A stretch of 64,000 bases of DNA from Chitinophaga sp. LS1 (GCF_034274695.1 NZ_CP128362.1:7318501-7382500), one strand, 5' to 3'. Positions 9,168 to 17,908 are shown, counted from the first letter of the stretch. Notes: generated by a model not told the origin, from the letters alone. Numbers and translations are program-made.

Positions 9168-9680
9168 GAGTATGTTTAAATTTCAGTGGGTCCAAAATTA
9201 GGAAAGTACGAATCGATCAATTAGTTTGGATTTACCACAAAACAAACTATGAGAAGCAAGTTCACATTATTGACCGATTCGCACTGGGAAAGTATTAAAA
9301 ATATATTAACGGACAAAAGAAAGCGTAAATATTGCCTTCGGACTATTTTCAATGCTATATTATAGATTTGCAGAACCGGCAGTCAGTGGCGTAATCTAAG
9401 CAGTGAATATCTATACTGGCAGATAGTTTACTACTATTTTGACAAATGGAAGAAATCAGGAGTGCTGGAACAGGTGATGTTAAAATTGGTAAGGAAGGAA
9501 AGAATTTATCAGGGACACAATTACGCTCCATAAGTAGGTGCTATTGATAGTCAAAGCGTAAAGAAAAGTGCATTTGTAAGTATAGAAACCGGTATTGATG
9601 GAGGCAAACATATCAATGGGCGAAAGAGACACCTGGCAGTTGATAGTTTAGGATTACCGATTGCGATATATATTGTAATG
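9168..9680 (+). mobile_element. IS5-family element remnant
   Basis: A likely left end (gagtatgtttaaattt) precedes a decayed transposase at 9249-9680: MRSKFTLLTDSHWESI, RTGSQWRNL, WQIVYYYFDKWKKSG, then VGAIDSQSVKKSAF and GGKHINGRKRHLAVDS. Two in-frame stops are present. One is a TAG where relatives have the Trp of ILWICRTG (about 9363); the other is a TAA before VGAIDSQ (about 9531). The 3' part is missing after LPIAIYI. It lies between two Rhs remnants of opposite orientation and must have landed in the Rhs gene long before the IS3 insertion, judging by its decay. Confidence 0.8.
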
Positions 9681-9985
9681 TATCTTTTTTGTAGAGGAAC
9701 ATTCCATCATAATCAGAAACTGTAGTAGCAGCAGGTGTAACGGAGATATCAATCACAGTTTCTTCATTTTGACTCCGGTAGCGTTGTATTGATATGTGAT
9801 TATTCCTTTGTTTGTAAAAGTGATCTGCTCGGCAAGTTCAAATAATTGTAGGTAATGGCACTTATCCCTTTATTCAGGTCCTGAATCAGATTACCATTCC
9901 AACTTGTGCGATGCCAATGTCTATAATTGTCTTTGTCGCTTTCGTAGTAGCTGGCGGAAAGATTTTTTTATCATACCCGCATACT
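9681..9985 (-). pseudogene. Rhs/YD-repeat core remnant
   Basis: On the minus strand this reads LSASYYESDKDN, then GNLIQDLNKGISAITYNYLNLP and TNKGIITYQYNATG. These are YD-repeat text typical of the Rhs core just ahead of the conserved tip region. A missing base after NLP shifts the frame. It is probably the upstream continuation of Rhs tip B, cut off by the IS5-family remnant at 9168-9680. The sequence from 9986 to 10149 shows no gene I can identify. Confidence 0.7.
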
Positions 9986-10149
9986 ACTTTTTTTATGTTT
10001 ACACCCGGTATAGAGGTATAAATTAAGTAAACCAATTAAAAGTCCAATTGCCCTACGGTACGAACGTCGGAGATTTAGCATTATAGATAGGTTAATAATG
10101 TTGTTTGTGTATTGACTATGGTATTTTTTTGAAACCGAATAAAAGGCAA

Positions 10150-10186
10150 ACGGCTTGAGTCCAATACAAGATCGAACTCAAGCCGT
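10150..10186 (-). terminator. Probable terminator for the minus-strand gene at 10218
   Basis: An 11-bp perfect stem (acggcttgagt, 10150-10160; complement 10176-10186) sits 30 bases past the stop codon. On the minus strand a moderately T-rich tract follows. Confidence 0.6.
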
Positions 10187-10217
10187 CTAATCAAAAACAG
10201 GCTTCAATATTTCCTTT

Positions 10218-10680
10218 TTAATATGGAATATTGAGCGCATCTATTTTCATAAATCTAATATTGTTATCAGAAAGAAATATCCTACCGGCGGCATTCACCG
10301 GATAAAACCAATCGCAACTATTAGGGACAGATGAGCTGGCGATATGATTAGCCTTAGCAACATATTGCCTATTCTTTAATACAAGAACGAGTATCGGCTT
10401 TTTACTGTCAGTAAGTATTCTGAGTTTTTCAGGGCTGATAATTTTTATCTCAATTTCATATTTATCTTCTGAGACTAATTCCAACTCATTTTGGCGAATT
10501 TTTATTGTATCATAAATCATATGGCTAATCTCAATATTCTGATACTGAGAATGAAAATTAATTTCCCTTTCGCTTAGATTTTGAGGACTATTTGCGATCA
10601 TAATAGCCAGTTTCGCCATCTTTATCACCTTTAACTTGACCATAAACTGAAAGTTCAAATCTTAAATCGGATAATTTCAT
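10218..10680 (-). pseudogene. Unknown gene with probable frameshift, in immunity-gene position
   Basis: A natural-looking start at 10680 reads MKLSDLRFELSVYGQVKGDKDG but stops at 10588-10590. The rest, in another frame (open 10658 to 10218), reads SPQNLSEREINFHSQ, VSEDKYEIEIKIISPEKL and SCDWFYPVNAAGRIFLSDNN. Joining the two by one indel between about 10590 and 10650 gives a protein of about 150 residues with no family I recognise. It lies between the Rhs tip A unit and the Rhs tip B remnant, with its own terminator. That is where orphan immunity genes collect, but the function is unproven. Confidence 0.45.
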
Positions 10681-10809
10681 AACTTCTGGTTTGATAATCT
10701 ATCCATTCTTTGAATAAACAGGTATAAATGCGTAGCACTTTCTGAAATAGCTGGCAGAATAGACTGTTTGCCTACCTGCACATATTTTCTCCTACTATTA
10801 AACACCTAA

Positions 10810-10852
10810 AAGCACAAATATCCGCAGACAACACCTGCGGATATTTGTGCTT
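10810..10852 (-). terminator. Strong hairpin terminator of immunity gene A
   Basis: An 18-bp perfect stem (aagcacaaatatccgcag, 10810-10827, with complement 10835-10852) and 7-base loop lies just past the stop at 10862. It is followed on the minus strand by a short T-run. Confidence 0.85.
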
Positions 10853-10861
10853 CAATAAAAA

Positions 10862-11188
10862 TTATTTAGATGTACGAATTCGTCTATTCAGAAAAGGCCA
10901 GGATTTTACGTACTCAACATCTACAGAGTCACCTATCTGAAATTTGGAATCTTGTGAATCATTCGTATAGGCTTCTCCATTGATATAAAAAACATACGAA
11001 TAAGAGCCATCATGACTCACTGGGCTATTACCAGTGGGATTTTTCTCATCAATAATTACGGCCCTGGTCCGCTGCGCATCGTGCTTTAATAAATATCCAG
11101 TTAGTATCCTTCTACCAACCTTACAGATAAAAAAACCAAACAAAATTAAAAAGAAAATAATTGTTCCTATTTTTTTTAGTTTATTCAT
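10862..11188 (-). CDS. Small membrane-anchored protein, candidate immunity protein of Rhs tip A
   Basis: This 108-residue protein has a basic N-terminus (MNKLKKIG), one strong membrane helix (about 7-25, TIIFFLILFGFFICKV) and a soluble domain rich in beta strands (SYSYVFYINGEAY, FQIGDSVDVEYV). It somewhat resembles DUF3592-like or OB-like small membrane proteins, but I do not assign a family. The ATG overlaps the TGA that ends the extended Rhs tip A frame (ATGA, 11185-11188). This is the coupled layout of toxin and immunity genes. The membrane anchor suggests protection at the inner membrane or periplasm. Confidence 0.7.
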   Translation of the reverse strand: MNKLKKIGTIIFFLILFGFFICKVGRRILTGYLLKHDAQRTRAVIIDEKNPTGNSPVSHDGSYSYVFYINGEAYTNDSQDSKFQIGDSVDVEYVKSWPFLNRRIRTSK

Positions 11189-12385
11189 AGCGTTTTTATT
11201 TCTGTTTTTTCTTTTACCTTATCTTTTGCACCACCAGTTATAACCTTAGATGCACTTTCAAGGGTCTTCTCAGTACCTTCCACTATCGCCTCTGCTCCTT
11301 TCTTAATGGCTTGATTAGTACTTCTCGTAACCCTTCCTCCTGCAGCCCTAACCGCACTTTTAGCAGTTTTGGCAAGTGCTCATTTATTAACACCAACTGT
11401 AGATAAAATCTTCCCTGCATTTTTAGCCGCACCGGCTGCAACAGCATCAACAGCTAAATCCATCACTGTATTCTTAACAAGATTAACTGCGTTTGTTTCT
11501 ACTTTAACCTGTAATCCATTTTCAGATGTCTTTACTTCTACTGCATTATTAATTGCTGCTGTACCTACCTTTAGCGCCACTTTTGCCGCAACCCTTGATA
11601 CTACACTCCCCCCACTCGTAACAGCCCCTGTCACAGCTGCTGTACCTATTGACACTAAATTGATATTATTAGTCCAGGGATGCTCTTTTCCTTGATAATA
11701 ATTTGTAGCAACCTGCTCACCATAATCAACCTCTGTGCCCACTATAGCACCTAAAATATTACCCCATATTTTCCCGTCAGGGTCATTATTCTAATCGGGT
11801 CATTGATCGCATAATGGTATGGAGTCCAGCTTTCTTGTTCTCCATCATCAGGTAAGGGATCGATTTGTAAAAATCTGCCTATTTGCTGATTGTATGTCCG
11901 TGCATTAAAATCATACAATTCTAAGCCTGATCCATCTCCAAATTCTTTCGACTGCAACTCATTACCATTGTATTTCTTCCTATTCTCCGGATAATTCACA
12001 CCTTTGAGCGCAGATGAACTAATATCCGCCATCTTCAGCCCATATGGGTAATAGTGAGTTTCTTCTAACAGTGGTCCACTATTGTGAGATATAACAAGAT
12101 TGTCGAAGTAGACATTCTCCCCACTCTCATTACTCGTATAAATATAAACAAATCCTGTTTTTTTAATAACAAACTTCTCTACCGTCAATGTTTGTAATTC
12201 ATCTGGATTTCCCTGTACCTGTTTCACACCACTATTATCATCTACCATGTTGAACAGGTCGTCAAAAAGTACATAGGTAAGATACGCCTTTGGTTTAGTA
12301 GCAAGGTTCTCATCAGCATCCTTGCTGATCAACTCTTCGTACTCACTGGATGTATATGCTGACGAAATAGCGGAATTTAAATCCT
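11185..12385 (-). pseudogene. Rhs/YD-repeat C-terminal tip A, frameshifted
   Basis: The order on the minus strand is core text ([62 protein letters not shown]), then a variable tail. A one-base loss near 11790 shifts the frame: the expected NDPDGKIWGNILGAIVG continues in the next frame. An in-frame TGA at 11380-11382 interrupts the tail after STVGVNK. Beyond it the frame stays open (ALAKTAKSAVRAAGG, KKGAEAIVEGTEKTLES) to a TGA at 11185-11187. The tail is rich in Ala, Val and Lys; I do not recognise a toxin fold. The 5' end abuts the IS4-family fragment at about 12390. Confidence 0.8.
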
Positions 12386-12394
12386 CCCCTAATA

Positions 12395-12603
12395 AGTATC
12401 CTAAACAAATTAATAGAACGAATGCAATTGCCATATGTAAAGAAGTTTGGGAAGGCCTATGGATTAAGACAATGGTCTCCAAACCTATAATGGCAATTGA
12501 TCATATCCTTCATAAAACATGTGAAAGCATTAGGATTGGGAGAAAGTTCCCTCGCAATCACAAAGCTAAAAAACCACCAGCGATGGGATATAAACAGCTT
12601 TAG
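12395..12603 (+). pseudogene. IS4-family transposase, 3' fragment
   Basis: The last 70 or so residues of an IS4-family transposase: KQINRTNAIAICKEV, MVSKPIMAIDHIL, then RIGRKFPRNHKAKKP and the end YKQL. It has the same orientation as the 5' fragment at 6202-6720 and is followed two bases later by the matching inverted repeat. The DDE core between the two fragments (roughly 180 residues) is missing from both. This may be one element split with loss, or two copies whose inner parts were lost. Confidence 0.7.
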
Positions 12604-12604
12604 T

Positions 12605-12623
12605 CTTAACTAAACGACATTGA
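12605..12623 (-). repeat. Right terminal inverted repeat of split IS4-family element
   Basis: The bases cttaactaaacgacattga are the exact reverse complement of 6138-6156. They lie just past the transposase stop at 12601-12603 and 40 bases before the start of the next gene. Confidence 0.85.
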
Positions 12624-12663
12624 AATAAACATTGTATTTTCCCCCCAAACCTATGCCTCAGAA

Positions 12664-13344
12664 ATGAATTACGAAATCATCAGGGACGAAGCTGTATTGC
12701 GCGCATTTATCGACTGGCTGCCAGTACTCGAAGAAAGCGAAGTATATTATGTCTCATTACTTGCCAGAAGCAAATATTCTGATACGATCAAGTCAGATAA
12801 GCAATAATTGAAAAGGTTCACCAGCCGGAAAGAAGATCACTTTAACAAGATCTGGCAACTGGAATGCCCCATTGGTGCTTACACACAAAAAGGTGAACCC
12901 ATTCCACAGGAAGCCCTTGCCATCTACATTACCCCGAATCCAAGGAGTATGCACGATGCCATTTTCAGTTCTCTTGTTACACTGGCAAAGACGATTCAAC
13001 ATAAAAACATGTTGGCAAATCCTCATCAGGAAGTGATGAATGAAATTCAGAAATCCAAAGGCAGGAGCTGTTTTGTGGATTTTGATTTTGACTATAAAGA
13101 TGAAAAATTCGGAGAGGAGTTAAAACGAAATATTTATGAGCGGGTAGATCAATCGGCCAAAGTACAGTTCGTAGAAACGAGAGGAGGATTTCATGTATTG
13201 GTGGATCCGACTTCTGTTGAAGAGCCATTCAAAAAAAGATGGTACCAAAGCATCACTGAATTGCCCCATGTAGATCAGGCAGGTGATCAGTTGATTCCTA
13301 TTCCGGGGTGTACGCAGGGAGGATTTATGCCGATCTTATTTTAA
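12664..13344 (+). pseudogene. Archaeo-eukaryotic-primase-like protein split by an in-frame stop
   Basis: ATG 12664 opens a frame ([20 protein letters not shown]) that meets TAA at 12805-12807 after SDKQ. The same frame continues at once with LKRFTSRKEDHFNKIW and runs to 13344, so a single stop separates parts of 47 and 178 residues; CAA to TAA is the likely change. The second part has features of the AEP (primase/PrimPol) superfamily: AIYITPNPRS, an acidic motif I FVDFDFD, a motif-II-like TRGGFHVLV and a closing LIPIPGCTQGG. It could prime or fill DNA, but the assignment rests on motifs only. A TTG at 12808 could restart translation. A strong terminator follows. Confidence 0.6.
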
Positions 13345-13374
13345 ATCATTCAATGAATATATAATCAGTTTCAG

Positions 13375-13413
13375 AAGTGGGCGTCTCAAAAATTCGAGAC
13401 GCCCACTTTTTAT
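13375..13413 (+). terminator. Rho-independent terminator
   Basis: A 13-bp perfect stem (aagtgggcgtctc, 13375-13387; complement 13396-13408) is followed by T5A, 30 bases past the stop of the primase-like gene. Confidence 0.9.
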
Positions 13414-13536
13414 TCGGGTACCAGATGGAGAGAATTTTCGTACATGCCATTCTCATGGCCTTCCTGTTACTTATGATACATCCCCTATTAGGGAACCTAA
13501 GGAGATAAGTAGTCTTTTAAGCAATTCTGAGGAGGT

Positions 13537-14733
13537 TTATTTATTTTTGATACTTCCACCTCTACTTAAAGTAATCATTTCCTCCAATTCATTTACCGCC
13601 TCCTCTTCTGTCCCATTAGACCCCTTCATACTAAATCGTATATATCCCTCTTTATCAATAATAAATTTAGCGGGTATACCATCCACCCCATACTGCTTCA
13701 CCACGGCATCTTTTTCATCACGCAATACCCTGAATGTATACTGTTTCTTTCCCAAAAAGTCGTTAATTGCAGGCGCTACATCATTGCTATACTCCCACGT
13801 ATCTATAAAAAGGAAAACAACGGATGTATCTGCACCATATTTATTAACCGCCTTCTGCATGGCCGGAAACGAGGCTTTACACGGCACACACCAGGTAGCC
13901 CAGAAGTCGAGCACCACTACCTTGCCTACATAATCTTCCAGTCGGACCACCTTTCCTTCCAGATCTTTTAGTTCAAACACAGGAGCTTTCAGCTTTACGG
14001 TCGATCGCCTGATGCTATCACTGAACTCATGGGTTATCCGGGCCTTAACGCCCGATAAATAGGTATCAAACCCCAATGTATCTGAACCATGCAATGCAAT
14101 ATACGCCTGCTTCATTTTCTGCTCCACAGCCGGCCCTCCTGCCCTCGCTTTCAACATCGCTGTATAAGTATCCAATGCTTCCTTATATCTTGCGGCGCGT
14201 ACCAGCATATCCCCTTTCAATCGCATCAAACCAGGTCTGTTCTTCTCTGAACTATACCCCATTTTGTCAGTTAACCACTGAATCGCCTCTTCATACTTCT
14301 CCTGCTTCTCCAATACACCCGTCAATAACACTAATGACGACGCGAGAATGGAAGCTGGCGTGACACCGTTTCCCTGTTTATCCAGGTACTTCACCGCCGT
14401 ATCCACCGCCAATTTCGCAAACCGCTCCGTATTCGACAGGTCACTGGCATTTTCAAATGACCTTGCTATTCTGAAATACTGGTTACACTTTTCTGGCCCG
14501 TATTGCAACTGACCTACATACTCATCGACCTTCGCAGTATTTCGTTCATATGCAAATTCAGCCGCTATATAAGACCTGATATCATCCAGCTTACTGATGC
14601 TGAAACTATCATGCAACGTACTTTTATAGACAGAATCCATCATCCTGCCCTTCGACAGCTGATAGATATTAGAAAGCTGTGCTTTAAGACCTGCAGGTAT
14701 TCCAACCAGGATTAATAAAAGAAAATATCGCAT
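13537..14733 (-). CDS. TlpA-like thiol-disulfide oxidoreductase with TPR-like N-terminal region
   Basis: The protein has 398 residues. A signal peptide (MRYFLLLILVGIPAGLKAQ) is followed by a helical region with TPR-like pairs (about 100-220, EKYEEAIQWL and ARYKEALDTYTAML). A C-terminal thioredoxin fold (about 245-390) carries VVLDFWATWCVPCKASFPA, so the redox-active CxxC is intact, and IPAKFIIDKEGYI supplies the cis-Pro loop. It should act in the periplasm to reduce or isomerise disulfides. It is the last gene of the SusCD locus, 10 bases after its neighbour, so co-transcription is likely. Confidence 0.85.
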   Translation of the reverse strand: MRYFLLLILVGIPAGLKAQLSNIYQLSKGRMMDSVYKSTLHDSFSISKLDDIRSYIAAEFAYERNTAKVDEYVGQLQYGPEKCNQYFRIARSFENASDLSNTERFAKLAVDTAVKYLDKQGNGVTPASILASSLVLLTGVLEKQEKYEEAIQWLTDKMGYSSEKNRPGLMRLKGDMLVRAARYKEALDTYTAMLKARAGGPAVEQKMKQAYIALHGSDTLGFDTYLSGVKARITHEFSDSIRRSTVKLKAPVFELKDLEGKVVRLEDYVGKVVVLDFWATWCVPCKASFPAMQKAVNKYGADTSVVFLFIDTWEYSNDVAPAINDFLGKKQYTFRVLRDEKDAVVKQYGVDGIPAKFIIDKEGYIRFSMKGSNGTEEEAVNELEEMITLSRGGSIKNK

Positions 14734-14742
14734 CTTTATTGG

Positions 14743-15894
14743 TTAGCTTTTCCCAAATAGTTCTTCCAGCTTTTGTTCCAGTTCCTCTCCCCGCAGGTTC
14801 TTCGCCACTATCTTCCCGGAAGGATCCAGCAGGAAATTTGCAGGTATCGCCTTCAGGTTATACATCATAGCAACAGGACTCGTCCAACCAGCCAGGTCTG
14901 ACAACTGCATCCATGGCAAACCATCTTTCTCTATTGCCTTCAGCCATTTCTCTCTGCCATCATTCCCTTCATCCAGCGAGAACCCTACTATCGTAAAATT
15001 CTTCTCCCTGAATCTATTATAAGCCTTTACTACATTAGGATTTTCATGACGGCAAGGCACACACCAGCTGGCCCAGAAATCGACCAACACATACTTTCCC
15101 CTAAAGCTTTTCAGGGAAACATTTTCTCCTGAGGTATTCTGCGCTGTAAATTCAGGCGCCTCTCCACCTATATCCAATACCGTCGCTTTCTTAATCATTC
15201 TTGCAAATAACTGCCCCTGCGCAGACGATTTCAGTGAAGGATCCAGTATATCAAAACCTGCTACCGCTTTATCCATCTTTGTAGCAGGATCAAAATATGA
15301 CCGCAATGAAAGCAATGACACCAGGGACTTTGGATGTCGGGTCACAAAACCCAATACTGCGCTATCCCTTTGCGCAGTCACCGCTTCATAACGCATTCTT
15401 ACCACACCGGCTTCCAGCGAATCTTCTGTACCATTAGCTGCTGCATACTGTTGCTCCAATAACGCTACCTTCTTTTGAATCGGTGCCAGCAGATCTACTA
15501 ATGCCTGTTGATCATCATTCAGCGCTGTACCACCTATTCTGGCATGCTTTAACGAATCAACAGCTGTCACCTTCACGGTTCCACTTTCCAGGTATACCGG
15601 TACATTATCTCCCATCCCTATACTTTCCGGCATAATACCTCCATGTGTTACATACAGAAATGCTTTCTGCTTCATGGGGCTCGTTCCTGTTATTGTAAAT
15701 GTTCCGTTCACTACATCCACCGTATCAAATACCATCTTACCCGGCAGCATATGCATCAACACCGCCTTATTATTTTTCTCTGCTGCGAGTTTTTTGATAG
15801 CACCTTCCAGCCTGAACGCTTGTGGATCCTGTGCTTTCAGCACTCCCGGCACCATTGCACAAGAAACCAGCATATATATTAAAAGCCTGTTCAT
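14743..15894 (-). CDS. DUF4369 plus AhpC/TSA-type thioredoxin protein
   Basis: The protein has 383 residues. A signal peptide (MNRLLIYMLVSCAMVPGVLKAQ) is followed by a DUF4369-like beta domain (about 25-125, with YLESGTVKVTAVDSLKHARIGG), a helical linker, and a TlpA/ResA thioredoxin fold (about 240-383, WASWCVPCRHENP). The end TIVGFSLDEGNDGREKW and IPANFLLDPSGKI is typical. Family members are envelope thiol reductases of unknown client. The CxxC is intact. It is a paralogue of the protein at 16791-17903, with which it shares domain order and the closing LRGEELEQKLEE motif. Confidence 0.88.
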   Translation of the reverse strand: MNRLLIYMLVSCAMVPGVLKAQDPQAFRLEGAIKKLAAEKNNKAVLMHMLPGKMVFDTVDVVNGTFTITGTSPMKQKAFLYVTHGGIMPESIGMGDNVPVYLESGTVKVTAVDSLKHARIGGTALNDDQQALVDLLAPIQKKVALLEQQYAAANGTEDSLEAGVVRMRYEAVTAQRDSAVLGFVTRHPKSLVSLLSLRSYFDPATKMDKAVAGFDILDPSLKSSAQGQLFARMIKKATVLDIGGEAPEFTAQNTSGENVSLKSFRGKYVLVDFWASWCVPCRHENPNVVKAYNRFREKNFTIVGFSLDEGNDGREKWLKAIEKDGLPWMQLSDLAGWTSPVAMMYNLKAIPANFLLDPSGKIVAKNLRGEELEQKLEELFGKS

Positions 15895-15899
15895 TTGAA

Positions 15900-16784
15900 T
15901 TATTTTGTCATGATTGAATAAATAGATCTTACGGGAATAGTCTGCTTCACTACCATCTGCAAATCCTGCCGCTGGCTGCTAAAAATAGAATGCGTACTTG
16001 ATACAACCCCCACCAATCCGCCAAATTCATTGACGATTGGACCTCCACTGGAACCAATGGCATAGTCAGCAGTGATATCCATTCTTTCCGTATTGGCACC
16101 GAACTCTTCATACCTTGCATTCCGGGCCACCAGTCCTGCTGAAAAGTAATACGGAAATCCTTCAGGATTAGATAGCAAATAAACAGGGGCGCCTACAGGC
16201 GCTTCGTTTCCCAATGTGATGGGATGTATTTTAACCCCATGGTTATTTTTGATCGTAAACAATGCCAGATCCGCGTTTTCATCATAACTCAACACTTTGT
16301 CTATGCTAAATACATTGCCATTCACATCAGACAAAAACAGGGTGCTATCCATTTCATAAAACCCGGGAGTCTTTTTAAATAACACTTCAAATACATGATG
16401 ATTGGTTACCATGGTTCCCTCTTCATTAACCGGAAATGCGGTCGCTGAAATAGAAATCCCTTCTATATTTTTATCTGTTTTTCTGAAAAACTTCCAGATC
16501 ACAAATACCTGGTCATTTAATTGTTTCGCTACTTCTACAGCAGTCATTGGTTTGCGCGCTTTGGCCCGTTCATATTTCACGGTCACCTTTTGTGACGGAA
16601 CGACATTGACAGCTTGTGCCCATAGTTCCCTGAACCCTTTCATACCTCCCTGCTCCATTTCGGCTCTCGCATTATTATATACTAAATTCCTGAACTTTTC
16701 GTCATCGCGGAATCGCATTGTATCCTGTGCAAACAATGAACCTGCTCTCAACAACAGTCCTAATAATACTAACTTTCTAAACAT
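15900..16784 (-). CDS. Secreted trypsin-like serine protease (S1/HtrA-type fold)
   Basis: The protein has 294 residues with a signal peptide ending near residue 19 (SLFAQ). The catalytic triad can be read: His130 in VTNHHVFE, Asp172 in NADLALFTI and Ser246 in AIGSSGGPIVNE. There is no PDZ domain, so it is shorter than DegP/HtrA. It is expected in the periplasm or at the cell surface. It lies between two thioredoxin genes of the SusCD locus, with gaps of 5 and 6 bases, which suggests it processes a client of the same system, for example a disulfide-containing peptide or protein. Confidence 0.85.
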   Translation of the reverse strand: MFRKLVLLGLLLRAGSLFAQDTMRFRDDEKFRNLVYNNARAEMEQGGMKGFRELWAQAVNVVPSQKVTVKYERAKARKPMTAVEVAKQLNDQVFVIWKFFRKTDKNIEGISISATAFPVNEEGTMVTNHHVFEVLFKKTPGFYEMDSTLFLSDVNGNVFSIDKVLSYDENADLALFTIKNNHGVKIHPITLGNEAPVGAPVYLLSNPEGFPYYFSAGLVARNARYEEFGANTERMDITADYAIGSSGGPIVNEFGGLVGVVSSTHSIFSSQRQDLQMVVKQTIPVRSIYSIMTK

Positions 16785-16790
16785 GAATGA

Positions 16791-17903
16791 TTAATTTAAA
16801 ATTGCAGCCAATTGTTTTTCTAAATCCTCTCCTCTGAGATTCAGTGCAATGATTTTCCCTGTAGGATCTAATAGAAAATTTGTAGGTAACGCCGTTACAC
16901 CATACAGTTTAGCAACTGATGTGTTAGGGTCTATAAAATCAACCAGGTTTGTCCAGGTATACTGGTCTTTTTCTACCGCTTTCTTCCAGTCATCGGCTTC
17001 CTTATCTACTGAGAAACTGATGATTTCAAATTTCTTATTCCTGAACTTTTCATAGCTGCTCACAAGGTTTGGACTTTCCCTGCGACAAGGTCCGCACCAG
17101 CTGGCCCAGAAATCGAGCAATACATATTTCCCTCTGAAGTCTGATAAATGTTTTTCAGTTCCCAACAGATCTTTTGCAGCAAAATCAGGCGCGGTTTTAC
17201 CAATACCCAGTTTAAATACATTTTCGATAGCCTCTTTATATATCTCCCCGGATGAGGAAGCCTTTACGGAGTCTGACATTGCATTAAACAGGCTGGATGC
17301 CAGTTCTACATTATCAGTGGGATTAAAATTATTCTTCAATGCATGCATCGCCACCAGTGAGTTAGGATGTGACTGGATAAATCCAACCAGGTTGGTTTGC
17401 AATAATACATCCAGTTGCTTATAATCATCCATCAATTGCATCCGCTTTACAGAATCTGGTTCGTTCTTAAATTTCTCAACAATACCCGCCTGTAATTCTT
17501 TCAGGTTACCAACACTGTTTACCATTTCCTGCTGGTCCTTATTCAGCTGTGAACCACCTACCTTTGCATGCGTCAATGAATCAGGAGATGTAACTTCTAT
17601 CACGCCATCTTCGAGATAAATAGCGACCTGGTCGGAGATTCTTCCTGAATTCACCCTCTCACCACCCTGCCGCATAAAGATGTTTACACGTTGTTTCAGG
17701 TCCACTGACCCTGACAAAGTGAATTCATTGTTCTTCACTTCGGCAGAATCTGTCTGTATGTATCTATTCCTATACATAATAAATACCTTCGCCGGCTCTT
17801 TTACATGCCCCAGCTTTCCTTTGATTACAAAATGCTGCTGTGCCTTTGCCATGCCAAAGGAACCCGCCAGCAATACTAACAGCATACTTACTTTACACCT
17901 CAT
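16791..17903 (-). CDS. DUF4369 plus TlpA-like thioredoxin protein
   Basis: The protein has 370 residues: a signal peptide (ends KAQQ, about residue 22), a DUF4369-like domain (about 25-125, DGVIEVTSPDSLTHAKVGG), a helical region, and a C-terminal thioredoxin fold with WASWCGPCRRESP. This is the standard TlpA active site. LPTNFLLDPTGKIIALNLRG gives the cis-Pro loop. It is a close relative of the 14743-15894 product, so the locus keeps two variants of this enzyme. The periplasmic thiol reductase role is inferred from the family. Confidence 0.9.
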   Translation of the reverse strand: MRCKVSMLLVLLAGSFGMAKAQQHFVIKGKLGHVKEPAKVFIMYRNRYIQTDSAEVKNNEFTLSGSVDLKQRVNIFMRQGGERVNSGRISDQVAIYLEDGVIEVTSPDSLTHAKVGGSQLNKDQQEMVNSVGNLKELQAGIVEKFKNEPDSVKRMQLMDDYKQLDVLLQTNLVGFIQSHPNSLVAMHALKNNFNPTDNVELASSLFNAMSDSVKASSSGEIYKEAIENVFKLGIGKTAPDFAAKDLLGTEKHLSDFRGKYVLLDFWASWCGPCRRESPNLVSSYEKFRNKKFEIISFSVDKEADDWKKAVEKDQYTWTNLVDFIDPNTSVAKLYGVTALPTNFLLDPTGKIIALNLRGEDLEKQLAAILN

Positions 17904-17908
17904 ACCTT

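Noticed and set aside
13425..13508. A 27-codon plus-strand ORF with a hydrophobic run (ILMAFLLLMIHPLL)
   Set aside because: Very short, directly after a terminator, no promoter or ribosome-binding site, and no homology that I recognise.
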